5,982 nucleotides of DNA from the NCBI GenBank assembly GCA_002731985.1, contig PCCT01000058.1:3442-9423 (forward strand), in the 5' to 3' direction. The stretch comes from Nitrospinota bacterium. GTDB taxonomy: Bacteria > Nitrospinota > Nitrospinia > Nitrospinales > VA-1. The notes under the pieces were generated by a model that had not been told where the DNA came from, ran no database searches, and saw only the letters and a program-made list of their open reading frames with translations. Positions within the stretch are counted from its first letter, which is position 1. Every line of letters starts with the position of its first letter. The position numbers were made by a program, and so were the translations under genes. Of this stretch, positions 1 to 5,982 are shown one piece after another.

Positions 1-41
1 CATCAGAATATAAAAAACGGAACGCAAAATTTTCATTCTTT
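1..41. other. Downstream flank of leuS, no terminator recognised
   Basis: The short AT-rich stretch after the leuS stop holds CGTTTTTT on the minus strand and a weak GAAT/ATTC-type mirror, but no GC-rich stem before the T-run. A Rho-independent terminator is not supported. leuS may be cotranscribed with a gene to the left of the window. Confidence 0.3.
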
Positions 42-2543
42 TTATTTCACCACAATATTTACCAGTTTGCCGGGAACCATGATGACTTTTTTAACTTCCT
101 TGTCTTTCGTTTGCTCTTCTATCTTAGGGTCACCCAAAGCTTGGCTCTTGATGTCATCCTGACTGGCGCACGCTGGGACCGTGATCCGTTGCCTCACCTT
201 ACCATTCACCTGAACCACGATCAACAGTTCCTCAGTCTTCGTCAAACTTTCATTATAGATTGGCCATTCAATCTGAACGAGCGAAGTTTTATGACCTAAA
301 AGCGACCACATCTCCTCGGCTACGTGGGGAGCAAACGGAGAAAGGAGCAAAATCAAAGTATCAAAACTTTCCCTCACCACCGCCCTGGCTTCATCGCTTT
401 GGGATTCCTGTGAAGTCCACCCATCGCGGAAAGTGTAAAGATGATTCACCAATTCCATAATCGCCGAAATAGCAGTGTTGAACTGCATACGGGTTTGAAT
501 ATCATCTGTCACACGACGAATCGTCACATGAGTTATGCGTCTCAATTCGCGTAATTCTTTAGTGTCCGCTTCATACCCGTGGGCAACGGAACCGGTGGAT
601 TTAATCTCATCCGCAAAATCATCAAAAATCCTCCAGACACGTTTTAAAAAACGGAAACAACCTTCAACGCCCTGACTGCTCCACTCAAGATCTTTTGCGG
701 GAGGGGCGGCAAACAAAATGAATAACCGGGCTGTGTCGGCCCCATAATTACGAATGATCTCGTCAGGATCAATCACGTTGCCTTTCGACTTGGACATTTT
801 CGCCCCGTCTTTAATAACCATCCCCTGAGTGAGCAAATGTTCAAACGGTTCATCAGACTTAACCAGCCCCAGGTCGTGGAACACGAGGTGGAAGAATCGC
901 GAATAAAGTAAATGGAGAATCGCGTGTTCTATTCCACCGACATACTGATCCACCGGCATCCAGTAGTCCACATCGTCTTTATCGAACGCAAACTGATCGT
1001 TTCCCGCCGATGTGAATCGGTCGAAATACCACGAGGAACATACAAAGGTATCCAGCGTATCCGTTTCGCGGCGTGCGGGTTTACCACAGGCAGGACATTG
1101 AGTTTCGTAAAATTCAGCAAGTGTTGTCAGAGGAGACCGCCCTCGATCACCCAACTCAACATCAAGCGGAAGTTGTACCGGGAGCTGGTCCTGGGGAACC
1201 GGCACCAAACCGCAGCCATCACAATGAACGATTGGAATCGGCGTACCCCAATACCTTTGGCGCGACACTCCCCAGTCACGCAACCGAAAGTTCACCGTGG
1301 CCTTGCCAATTTCTTTTTCCTGCAGGAACTCACAAACTTTCTGTCGGGCTTCATCGCCACTGAGTCCGTCGAAGGAACCCGATCTTGCCATCTTCCCCTT
1401 AGCGGAAAACGCTTCCGTCATAGTCGCCGCGTCGAGTGAACCTTCCTCAGGTTCTATGACAACGCGTACTGGCAGGCTGTACTTGCGTGCAAAATCCAGA
1501 TCGCGCTGATCGTGAGCCGGAACCGACATGATCGCGCCTGTCCCATAACCCATCAACACAAAGTTGGCCGCCCACACGGGAACATCTTCGCCCGTGAGTG
1601 GATTGATTGCATACGCTCCGGTAAAAACGCCTTCTTTCTCTCCGGTTTCACTGGTTCGCGAAATATTGTCTTCCTGCTTTACCTTGCTGATGAACTCATC
1701 CACCGCCGTTTCCTGCCCCGTACCACGGGATAACTCCCGGGTAAGCGGATGCTCAGGTGCCAACACCATAAACGTAGCTCCGTAAAGCGTGTCCGGTCGC
1801 GTGGTGAATACTTTGATCGCTTCATCTTTTTCCTTAATCTGAAAATCAACTTCAGCGCCGTAGCTTTTGCCGATCCAGTTGCCTTGCATCGTCAGCACCT
1901 GTTCGGGCCATTTCCCCGAAAGCGTTTTACATCCCTCCAGCAAACGGTCGGCGTAGTCTGTTATCTTGAGAAACCATCCTTCCTGAAAGCGATCTTCCAC
2001 TTCTCCATCGCAACGCCAGCAACATCCATCGACCACTTGCTCATTTGCCAACACCGTGTTGCAAGCCTCACACCAGTTGACTTGGGATTTTTTCCTGTAG
2101 ACCAGACCCTTTTCATAGAATTGCAAAAAACACCACTGGTTCCACCGGTAATATTCAGGACGGCATGTAGCAATTTCACGATCCCAGTCATAACTGAACC
2201 CCAGACTCCGTAACTGCACTTGCATGGAGGCGATGTTCTCTTCCGTCCATTTAGCCGGGTGCGTCTTGTTCTGGATCGCGGCGTTTTCCGCTGGCAATCC
2301 AAACGCGTCCCAGCCAATCGGATGCAACACATTAAAACCTTTCATACGCATGAACCGGGCAACCGCGTCACCGATCCCGTAATTGCGCACGTGGCCCATA
2401 TGAATTCTTCCTGACGGATAAGGAAACATCTCCAGCAGGTAATATTTTTTCTTCGAGGAATCGCGTTCCGCTTTGAAGGATTTGTTTTCCTCCCAGTACT
2501 TTTGCCACTTCGTTTCTATAGATTTAAAATCGTATTTCGACAT
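42..2543 (-). CDS. leuS: Leucyl-tRNA synthetase (LeuRS)
   Basis: Cytoplasmic class Ia aminoacyl-tRNA synthetase that joins leucine to tRNA-Leu using ATP. The product is 833 residues, within the bacterial range of about 800-860. The HIGH motif is HMGH at residues 48-51 and KMSKS is at 582-586. The CP1 editing domain shows the threonine-rich TTRPDT at 247-252 and the GTGAIMSVPAHDQRD block at about 334-348, including the conserved editing Asp345. Cysteine pairs at 158/161 and 175/178 look like a zinc knuckle, and a second set lies at 441/444 and 483/486. Only a few residues separate QGMV from KMSKS, so the leucine-specific insertion of E. coli LeuRS is absent, as in Bacillus-type enzymes. The anticodon-binding domain and the C-terminal tRNA-binding domain, ending in VPGKLVNIVVK, are complete. 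The ATG at 2543 is chosen because MSKYDFKSIETKWQKYW is the usual N-terminus and an AAGAAGG lies just upstream. The reading frame stays open a further 57 codons to 2714, but that extension reads through repeat DNA and does not resemble LeuRS. The function is near certain. Confidence 0.97.
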   Translation of the reverse strand: MSKYDFKSIETKWQKYWEENKSFKAERDSSKKKYYLLEMFPYPSGRIHMGHVRNYGIGDAVARFMRMKGFNVLHPIGWDAFGLPAENAAIQNKTHPAKWTEENIASMQVQLRSLGFSYDWDREIATCRPEYYRWNQWCFLQFYEKGLVYRKKSQVNWCEACNTVLANEQVVDGCCWRCDGEVEDRFQEGWFLKITDYADRLLEGCKTLSGKWPEQVLTMQGNWIGKSYGAEVDFQIKEKDEAIKVFTTRPDTLYGATFMVLAPEHPLTRELSRGTGQETAVDEFISKVKQEDNISRTSETGEKEGVFTGAYAINPLTGEDVPVWAANFVLMGYGTGAIMSVPAHDQRDLDFARKYSLPVRVVIEPEEGSLDAATMTEAFSAKGKMARSGSFDGLSGDEARQKVCEFLQEKEIGKATVNFRLRDWGVSRQRYWGTPIPIVHCDGCGLVPVPQDQLPVQLPLDVELGDRGRSPLTTLAEFYETQCPACGKPARRETDTLDTFVCSSWYFDRFTSAGNDQFAFDKDDVDYWMPVDQYVGGIEHAILHLLYSRFFHLVFHDLGLVKSDEPFEHLLTQGMVIKDGAKMSKSKGNVIDPDEIIRNYGADTARLFILFAAPPAKDLEWSSQGVEGCFRFLKRVWRIFDDFADEIKSTGSVAHGYEADTKELRELRRITHVTIRRVTDDIQTRMQFNTAISAIMELVNHLYTFRDGWTSQESQSDEARAVVRESFDTLILLLSPFAPHVAEEMWSLLGHKTSLVQIEWPIYNESLTKTEELLIVVQVNGKVRQRITVPACASQDDIKSQALGDPKIEEQTKDKEVKKVIMVPGKLVNIVVK

Positions 2544-2546
2544 GTG

Positions 2547-2553
2547 CCTTCTT
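2547..2553 (-). promoter_or_regulatory. Ribosome binding site of leuS, deciding the start
   Basis: On the minus strand AAGAAGG precedes the ATG at 2543 with only 3 bases (CAC) between them. The spacing is tight, but it is the only purine-rich Shine-Dalgarno-like match near the conserved LeuRS N-terminus. It supports 2543 over the ATG at 2714. Confidence 0.55.
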
Positions 2554-2589
2554 GTTAAATGAAAGGTACGCCGATGACAGGAATGGACC

Positions 2590-2678
2590 CTTCGCCGGAG
2601 GAATCGACATAGTAGCGAAATTAATCCAAAAAATCGACCCTCCTTGGTAGGAGAAGTCGATAAAGCGGAAAGGCGAAG
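2590..2678. repeat. Nested imperfect inverted repeats in the leuS upstream region
   Basis: Outer arms are CTTCGCC (2590-2596) and GGCGAAG (2672-2678), a perfect 7-bp match. Inside them ATCGAC (2603-2608) is mirrored by GTCGAT (2656-2661), with arm spacings differing by 4 bases. A compact hairpin lies at 2634-2660: TCGAC pairs with GTCGA and CTCC with GGAG around the loop TTGGTA, with a small internal bulge. A further direct copy of ATCGAC occurs at 2633-2638. The arrangement is palindromic but degenerate. It could be part of the adjacent dispersed repeat or a regulatory structure. No protein-coding content is apparent. Confidence 0.45.
2609..2637 (-). promoter_or_regulatory. Candidate sigma70-type promoter for leuS
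   Basis: Read on the minus strand, TCGATT (plus-strand 2632-2637) and TACTAT (2609-2614) are separated by exactly 17 bases. Matches to consensus are only 3/6 and 4/6, so this is a weak candidate chosen for spacing and location. It predicts transcription starting near 2602 and a leader of about 58 bases. The -35 region overlaps the small hairpin at 2634-2660. Confidence 0.3.
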
Positions 2679-2692
2679 TGCTGGGAACCATT

Positions 2693-2803
2693 GCGAGATG
2701 CTTCGACACCCCACAGTTTTATTGAAAGGGGTCTTTGACGAGGTTCAGAATGACAATATGGGGTCTTTTTGTCATTCTGAGGAGCAAAGCGACGAAGAAT
2801 CGC
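2693..2803. repeat. Dispersed palindromic (REP/MITE-like) repeat
   Basis: An imperfect palindrome of about 111 bp. The core is a perfect 10-bp inverted repeat, TCAGAATGAC (2745-2754) and GTCATTCTGA (2771-2780), around a 16-base loop. The outer arms also correspond: GCGAGATGCTTCGAC (2693-2707) against the complement of GACGAAGAATCGC (2791-2803), sharing GCGA and CTTCG. The left arm holds roughly 28 extra bases, so the two sides are unequal. From general knowledge, the string CATTCTGAGGAGCAAAGCGA with GAAGAATC is a widely scattered non-coding repeat type in environmental bacterial genomes, often mis-called as small proteins. I see no transposase and no target duplication. It lies wholly between the two divergent promoters. 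Confidence 0.7.
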
Positions 2804-2836
2804 TGTTATACCCATGCCAGTAGCCAGCCACCTCTT

Positions 2837-2863
2837 TTGACGCAGACCCCGCAATGTTATAAT
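2837..2863 (+). promoter_or_regulatory. Extended -10 promoter of the symporter gene
   Basis: A perfect TATAAT at 2858-2863 is preceded by TG one base upstream (2855-2856), giving the extended -10 form TGnTATAAT. TTGACG at 2837-2842 matches the -35 consensus at 5/6, with a short 15-base spacer. The extended -10 can compensate for the poor spacing. Usual geometry puts the transcription start about 7 bases past the -10, at about 2870-2871, which is the start codon itself. Confidence 0.7.
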
Positions 2864-2870
2864 CCTTTCC

Positions 2871-4310
2871 ATGACGGAACTTTCTGGAATCATTGGAGCG
2901 GTATTCATAATATACGGAGGAGTCATGTTGTGGATTGGCTATTCTGCATCCCGCTCCACTTATTCTCCATCGGATTTCTTTCTTGCCGACCGATCGCTCA
3001 AGGCTTGGGTCATCGCCATCTCGTCTACGGCCAGTTCTGAAAGCGCCTGGGCCGTACTTGGAACCGTGGGCCTGGCGTATAAAGAAGGACTCTCCGCATT
3101 ATGGTTTTTTCCCGGCTGTCTCCTGGGATATGCCCTCAACTGGATATTCATTGCTGAGCGTCTCAGAAAATATTCCCGCGAAAACGGGTCACTCACCGTT
3201 CCAGATTATCTGGTGACATCTTTAAACGATTACAGTGATCTTATACGCATAGTTTCCGTTACTATCATCTTCGCCTGCATGATGGCCTATATCGGGGCGC
3301 AATTCACCGCAATCGGTAAAACCTTCGATGCCATTTATGGTATCCCGCACCTGATCAGTATTCCTGTAGGCGGAACTCTTATCATTGTCTATACCATGAT
3401 GGGCGGATTTCGCGCCGTGGCCTGGACCGACCTGATTCAGGGAATCCTTATGGTAATCGGACTGGTCGTGTTGTCACTGACAGCGTTGGTTGAGCTTGGC
3501 GGATTCTCCGCAATGATCCAAAAAGTAAACGGGGCCTCGCCGACGGCGCTTACATGGATGGGAGGCAAATCCATCGCCGTCTTTTTCGGATCGATGGTCG
3601 GCCTGTTAGGCATTGGTCTGGGCTACCCGGGCCAACCGCATGTGATCACCCGTTACATGGCGGCGAAGGACACGAAAACCATCAAACAGGGAATGTGGAT
3701 AGCCTTGGGTTGGGGAACTCTGATTTACAGTTCGGCAATTCTCCTTGGCATCTGCGGGCAGGCACTATACCCCGGACTGGCTGATCCCGAGCACCTGTTT
3801 CCAATCGCGTCTGAAAATTTACTTCCACCTCTCCTTCATGCGGTCGTTCTGACCGGTGTGCTCGCCGCGATCATGTCGACAGCATCTTCACAGGTCATTG
3901 TTGCCGCATCCGCTGTGGCACACGACCTCTACAGCAAAATCATGCACAAAGCACACAGCGACAAACAAATAATTTATGTCAGTCGTATTACCGTTTTGCT
4001 GATAGGACTCGGCGCGATGACCGTAGCCCTCGCCAAGACACAAATTATTTTCTGGTTTGTGCTGTTCGCCTGGTCCGGGCTCGGCGCAAGCTTCGGCCCC
4101 GTAATTCTCTTCACCCTTTACTCGAATAAAGTAACCCGTGAAGGAGCCGTCGCCGGAATGTTGACCGGATTTTTCACCACGATCATCTGGAAAGTAACAG
4201 GATTATCAGATAGCATCATCTACGAACTCGTCCCCGCCTTCCTACTCTCCACCCTCGCGGTATGGAGTGTGAGTCGCATACAAATTAAAAACAAAATTAA
4301 CCGAGCCTAA
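2871..4310 (+). CDS. PutP-like sodium/solute symporter (SSS family)
   Basis: Inner-membrane Na+-coupled uptake protein of the solute:sodium symporter family, 479 residues. It most resembles PutP (Na+/proline), though the substrate is not proven. About 13 hydrophobic segments can be seen, near residues 6-24, 45-66, 75-95, 126-149, 160-179, 186-206, 232-252, 275-297, 320-345, 368-388, 391-417, 425-442 and 447-466. PutP hallmarks are GGFRAVAWTDLIQG (178-191), GLGYPGQPHVITRYMA (249-264), IMSTASSQ (334-341, with the Ser-Thr pair of the second Na+ site) and WSGLGASFGPVILFTLY (401-417). The segment PutP writes as SAGASDMSGW reads SSTASSESAW (51-60), so the Asp used for Na+ in PutP is Ser here and a Glu follows it. 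The ATG at 2871 is the only ATG, GTG or TTG after the in-frame stop at 2838, and it is needed for helix 1. It has no Shine-Dalgarno. It appears monocistronic, with two tandem stops (4308-4313). Confidence 0.93.
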   Translation: MTELSGIIGAVFIIYGGVMLWIGYSASRSTYSPSDFFLADRSLKAWVIAISSTASSESAWAVLGTVGLAYKEGLSALWFFPGCLLGYALNWIFIAERLRKYSRENGSLTVPDYLVTSLNDYSDLIRIVSVTIIFACMMAYIGAQFTAIGKTFDAIYGIPHLISIPVGGTLIIVYTMMGGFRAVAWTDLIQGILMVIGLVVLSLTALVELGGFSAMIQKVNGASPTALTWMGGKSIAVFFGSMVGLLGIGLGYPGQPHVITRYMAAKDTKTIKQGMWIALGWGTLIYSSAILLGICGQALYPGLADPEHLFPIASENLLPPLLHAVVLTGVLAAIMSTASSQVIVAASAVAHDLYSKIMHKAHSDKQIIYVSRITVLLIGLGAMTVALAKTQIIFWFVLFAWSGLGASFGPVILFTLYSNKVTREGAVAGMLTGFFTTIIWKVTGLSDSIIYELVPAFLLSTLAVWSVSRIQIKNKINRA

Positions 4311-4311
4311 T

Positions 4312-4733
4312 AAAAGGCACCTAATTTACATTGATGATTCTTCAGACCCTGGAAAATTTTATACCTTTTCCGCAACGCCATACCTGAAGAACAGTGGAGA
4401 TCTGTTTTTGATACCATTCATATCTTTAGGAGGCAAATCAGAGATTCTGATGGAATTTATATCAGGAAAGAGTTACATGCCTGGGAATTTGTTTCAGGAC
4501 GGGGAAATATTTCTGATCAAGTCGTCATAAAATGGCGCCGCTGTGAAATTTTTAAAGAGGTTTTAAGTTTGCTTACCAAGCAGGAAGGGGGCAGATTAAT
4601 CAATGTTGCATTGGACCGAGAGGACTGGGCGTTCGAAAGACCCCTAAATAGAATCAACCGTACAATGCAAGCATGGGACAGCCGAAATATCCAAAATAGA
4701 ATCGATTATAGTACGATCAAATCAACTCATTGA
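4312..4733 (+). pseudogene. Decayed DUF3800-family gene: no start, frameshift, C-terminal truncation
   Basis: Two consecutive plus-strand frames together give one recognisable DUF3800 protein. The first frame, from about 4312, reads HLIYIDDSSDPGKFYTFSA, the Asp-rich N-terminal motif of the family. At about 4375-4377 the reading shifts by -1, and the next frame continues AIPEEQWRSVFDTIHIFRRQ, then RKELHAWEFVSGRGNIS, RLINVALDREDWAFE and PLNRINRTMQAW, ending at TGA 4731-4733. One inserted base between GCA and GCC would restore FSATAIPEEQW. No ATG, GTG or TTG exists in the first frame after its upstream stop at 4270. The reading totals about 137 residues against roughly 200-250 for family members as I recall them. 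The final residues after RTMQAW are not family-like, so the C-terminal part is missing. DUF3800 proteins have an uncharacterised, possibly RNase H-like role and are common in accessory DNA. Its 5' end abuts the symporter stop codon. A sequencing error could explain the frameshift but not the missing start and truncation. Confidence 0.82.
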
Positions 4734-4757
4734 ATATTTGGGCTCTTTATAATTATA

Positions 4758-5982
4758 TCAATCCTTCAATTGGTCGTTGATGATATCGGCCATGCGGCGG
4801 GATGCGCCCTGATGATGGAGGACAAATCCTTTTGCTTTTCCTTCCAGCCTTGCGAGTTCAGCTTCTTCTGATAACCAGCGACGGACTGCCGTTTCCATCT
4901 CATCTGCATTCCTTACCTTAATACCTAGCCCGCTTTCTATTAATGCATCCGCGTTATGTTGATTGTTTTCTACGTGAGGTCCGAACAAAACTGGTTTGCC
5001 GTAGGCGACAGGTTCAATCAGGTTGTGTCCGCCACCCGGGGTGATAAAACTATTGCCTACAAACGCGAGGTCACAGATTGAATAAACCTCTGCCAACTCG
5101 CCCATAGAATCCAATAGAAGAACTGAAAAGTCGGTGTTCTCCTTGTCCCATTGATCGGACCGGCGGACGAAGCTGATTCCTTTTGACATAATGGTCCGGG
5201 CGATATGCAGAGTCCTTTCAAGTCTGCGCGGAGCCAGAACCAGAATCAAATTTCCATAGCGCTCTCTCAACCTATTGTGAACATCGAGTATGGTTTCCTC
5301 TTCTCCTTCATGGGTGCTTCCCGCCACCCAAACCATGGAAAGTGGAGCGATTCGCAGTTTCTGACGAACCTTATCCTGTTTATCCTTGGAGTGAGAAGGG
5401 AGCGTGTCGAATTTTGGGTCGCCGATCACCATAAGGCGGGACTTGTCGATGCCAATCGACTCCAACCCATCGCGGCTGTGCGGATTTTGCATGCACAACA
5501 TTGTGAACCAGTTGAACAGTGGCGAAAAAAATACACCGAACATCCGGTATCTCCGCATTGACCGGCTGGAAATACGTCCGTTGAACAATAACGCCGGCAC
5601 ACCTTTCAAATGCAAAAGATGAATGAATCCCGGCCAGAATCCGGTGTCGATCAACACAAATAAATCCGGTTGAATTTTTCGGATGGCGTTCCAGGTAAAA
5701 GGAAAACAATCGAGAGGGTGAAAAATTAAAACGTCGATGTCCGGTAACTTTCTTTTGGCGGCTTCAAATCCGGAGTCGGTTGTCACCGAGATAACAATGC
5801 GGTCCTGCGGTCTGTTTTTCCTGAGAAGGCGGATGGCAGGGGTTGCTCCAACGACTTCGCCTAGCGACAACGCATGGAACCAAATAGTTTTCTGATTCTT
5901 GTCCGGCGCGTCCCCTAAGGGAACAAAACCAAAATGGTCTTTGAGCCTGCGCCATTTGTTTCTACTTAACAAAGAAAAAAGA
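4758..5982 (-). CDS. waaA: 3-deoxy-D-manno-octulosonic acid (Kdo) transferase WaaA, 5' end outside the window
   Basis: Inner-membrane, cytoplasm-facing GT30 glycosyltransferase that moves Kdo from CMP-Kdo to the lipid A precursor, the first step of LPS inner-core assembly. Numbering from the TTG at 5972, 404 residues are visible: HALSLGEVVGATP (33-45) with the likely catalytic base Glu39, GDPKFDT (184-190), GSTHEGEEE (218-226), APRRLER (247-253), DSMGEL (288-293) and FVGNSFITPGGGHNLIEP (304-321). The TTG at 5972 is probably not the true start. The frame stays open to the edge (Leu-Phe-Ser just upstream), and the family begins with a membrane anchor of about 20 residues that is not in view. 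Oddities: the usual ETELWP is DTGFWP (109-114), PRHPER or PRHLER is PRRLER, and HNPLE is HNLIE. The gene ends with TGA at 4758, 24 bases from the pseudogene, in convergent orientation. Family assignment is sure; strict Kdo activity is inferred. Confidence 0.93.
   Translation of the reverse strand, partial: LFSLLSRNKWRRLKDHFGFVPLGDAPDKNQKTIWFHALSLGEVVGATPAIRLLRKNRPQDRIVISVTTDSGFEAAKRKLPDIDVLIFHPLDCFPFTWNAIRKIQPDLFVLIDTGFWPGFIHLLHLKGVPALLFNGRISSRSMRRYRMFGVFFSPLFNWFTMLCMQNPHSRDGLESIGIDKSRLMVIGDPKFDTLPSHSKDKQDKVRQKLRIAPLSMVWVAGSTHEGEEETILDVHNRLRERYGNLILVLAPRRLERTLHIARTIMSKGISFVRRSDQWDKENTDFSVLLLDSMGELAEVYSICDLAFVGNSFITPGGGHNLIEPVAYGKPVLFGPHVENNQHNADALIESGLGIKVRNADEMETAVRRWLSEEAELARLEGKAKGFVLHHQGASRRMADIINDQLKD

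Noticed and set aside
912..1439. 175-codon plus-strand open frame
   Set aside because: It lies antisense within leuS, whose motifs account for the sequence. It has no independent evidence.
2544..2714. 57-codon N-terminal extension of leuS to the ATG at 2714
   Set aside because: It has no LeuRS-like sequence, overlaps inverted repeats, and the conserved N-terminus with a ribosome site starts at 2543.
2621..2926. Small minus-strand and plus-strand open frames across the spacer (e.g. 2621-2926, 2735-3040)
   Set aside because: They are translations of the palindromic repeat and of the symporter's other frames, with no ribosome site or recognisable domain.
4305..4318. GCCT/AGGC hairpin as a terminator of the symporter
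   Set aside because: The stem is only 4 bp and no T-run follows.
4372..4380. Programmed -1 frameshift in the DUF3800 gene
   Set aside because: There is no slippery heptamer at GCAACGCC, and the gene also lacks a start and its C-terminus, so decay is the simpler explanation.
4427..4530. AGGAGG followed by ATG 4450 as the start of a 26-residue peptide
   Set aside because: The spacing is about 17 bases, and AGGAGG encodes Arg-Arg of the DUF3800 remnant in the other frame.
4734..4757. Bidirectional terminator between the convergent genes
   Set aside because: Only an AT-only palindrome (TATAATTATA, 4748-4757) is present, without a GC-rich stem.

Overview
The window carries three full-size bacterial genes, one decayed gene and a repeat-rich divergent spacer. 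The host is most likely a Gram-negative, LPS-making bacterium, because a Kdo transferase (WaaA) gene is present. The overall look of the proteins and of the palindromic repeat suggests Nitrospinota or a deltaproteobacterium-like lineage, but that taxonomic call is an impression, not a result. Base composition is moderate (near 50% GC in the genes), falling in the 4.3-4.75 kb stretch.

Layout, left to right. (1) leuS, leucyl-tRNA synthetase, minus strand, 42-2543. (2) A 327-bp divergent spacer, 2544-2870. It holds a weak candidate leuS promoter, nested inverted repeats at 2590-2678, a second imperfect palindrome at 2693-2803 of the dispersed-repeat type, and a strong extended -10 promoter pointing right. 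(3) A PutP-like sodium/solute symporter gene, plus strand, 2871-4310, whose start codon sits where the mRNA should begin, so it is probably leaderless. (4) A broken DUF3800-family gene, plus strand, about 4312-4733, with no start codon, one -1 frameshift and a missing C-terminal half. (5) waaA, minus strand, 4758 to beyond the right edge, with its N-terminal membrane anchor cut off by the window.

The genes do not form one pathway. LeuS serves translation, the symporter serves Na+-driven uptake (probably proline or a related solute), and WaaA serves inner-core LPS synthesis. leuS and the symporter diverge from the repeat-bearing spacer. The symporter and waaA converge on the pseudogene, which looks like degenerating accessory DNA between core genes. 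No RNA gene, CRISPR array, intact insertion sequence or convincing Rho-independent terminator was seen. I found no evidence for a new multi-gene system. The most informative unusual items are the DUF3800 remnant, the leaderless promoter and the altered motifs in WaaA and the symporter.
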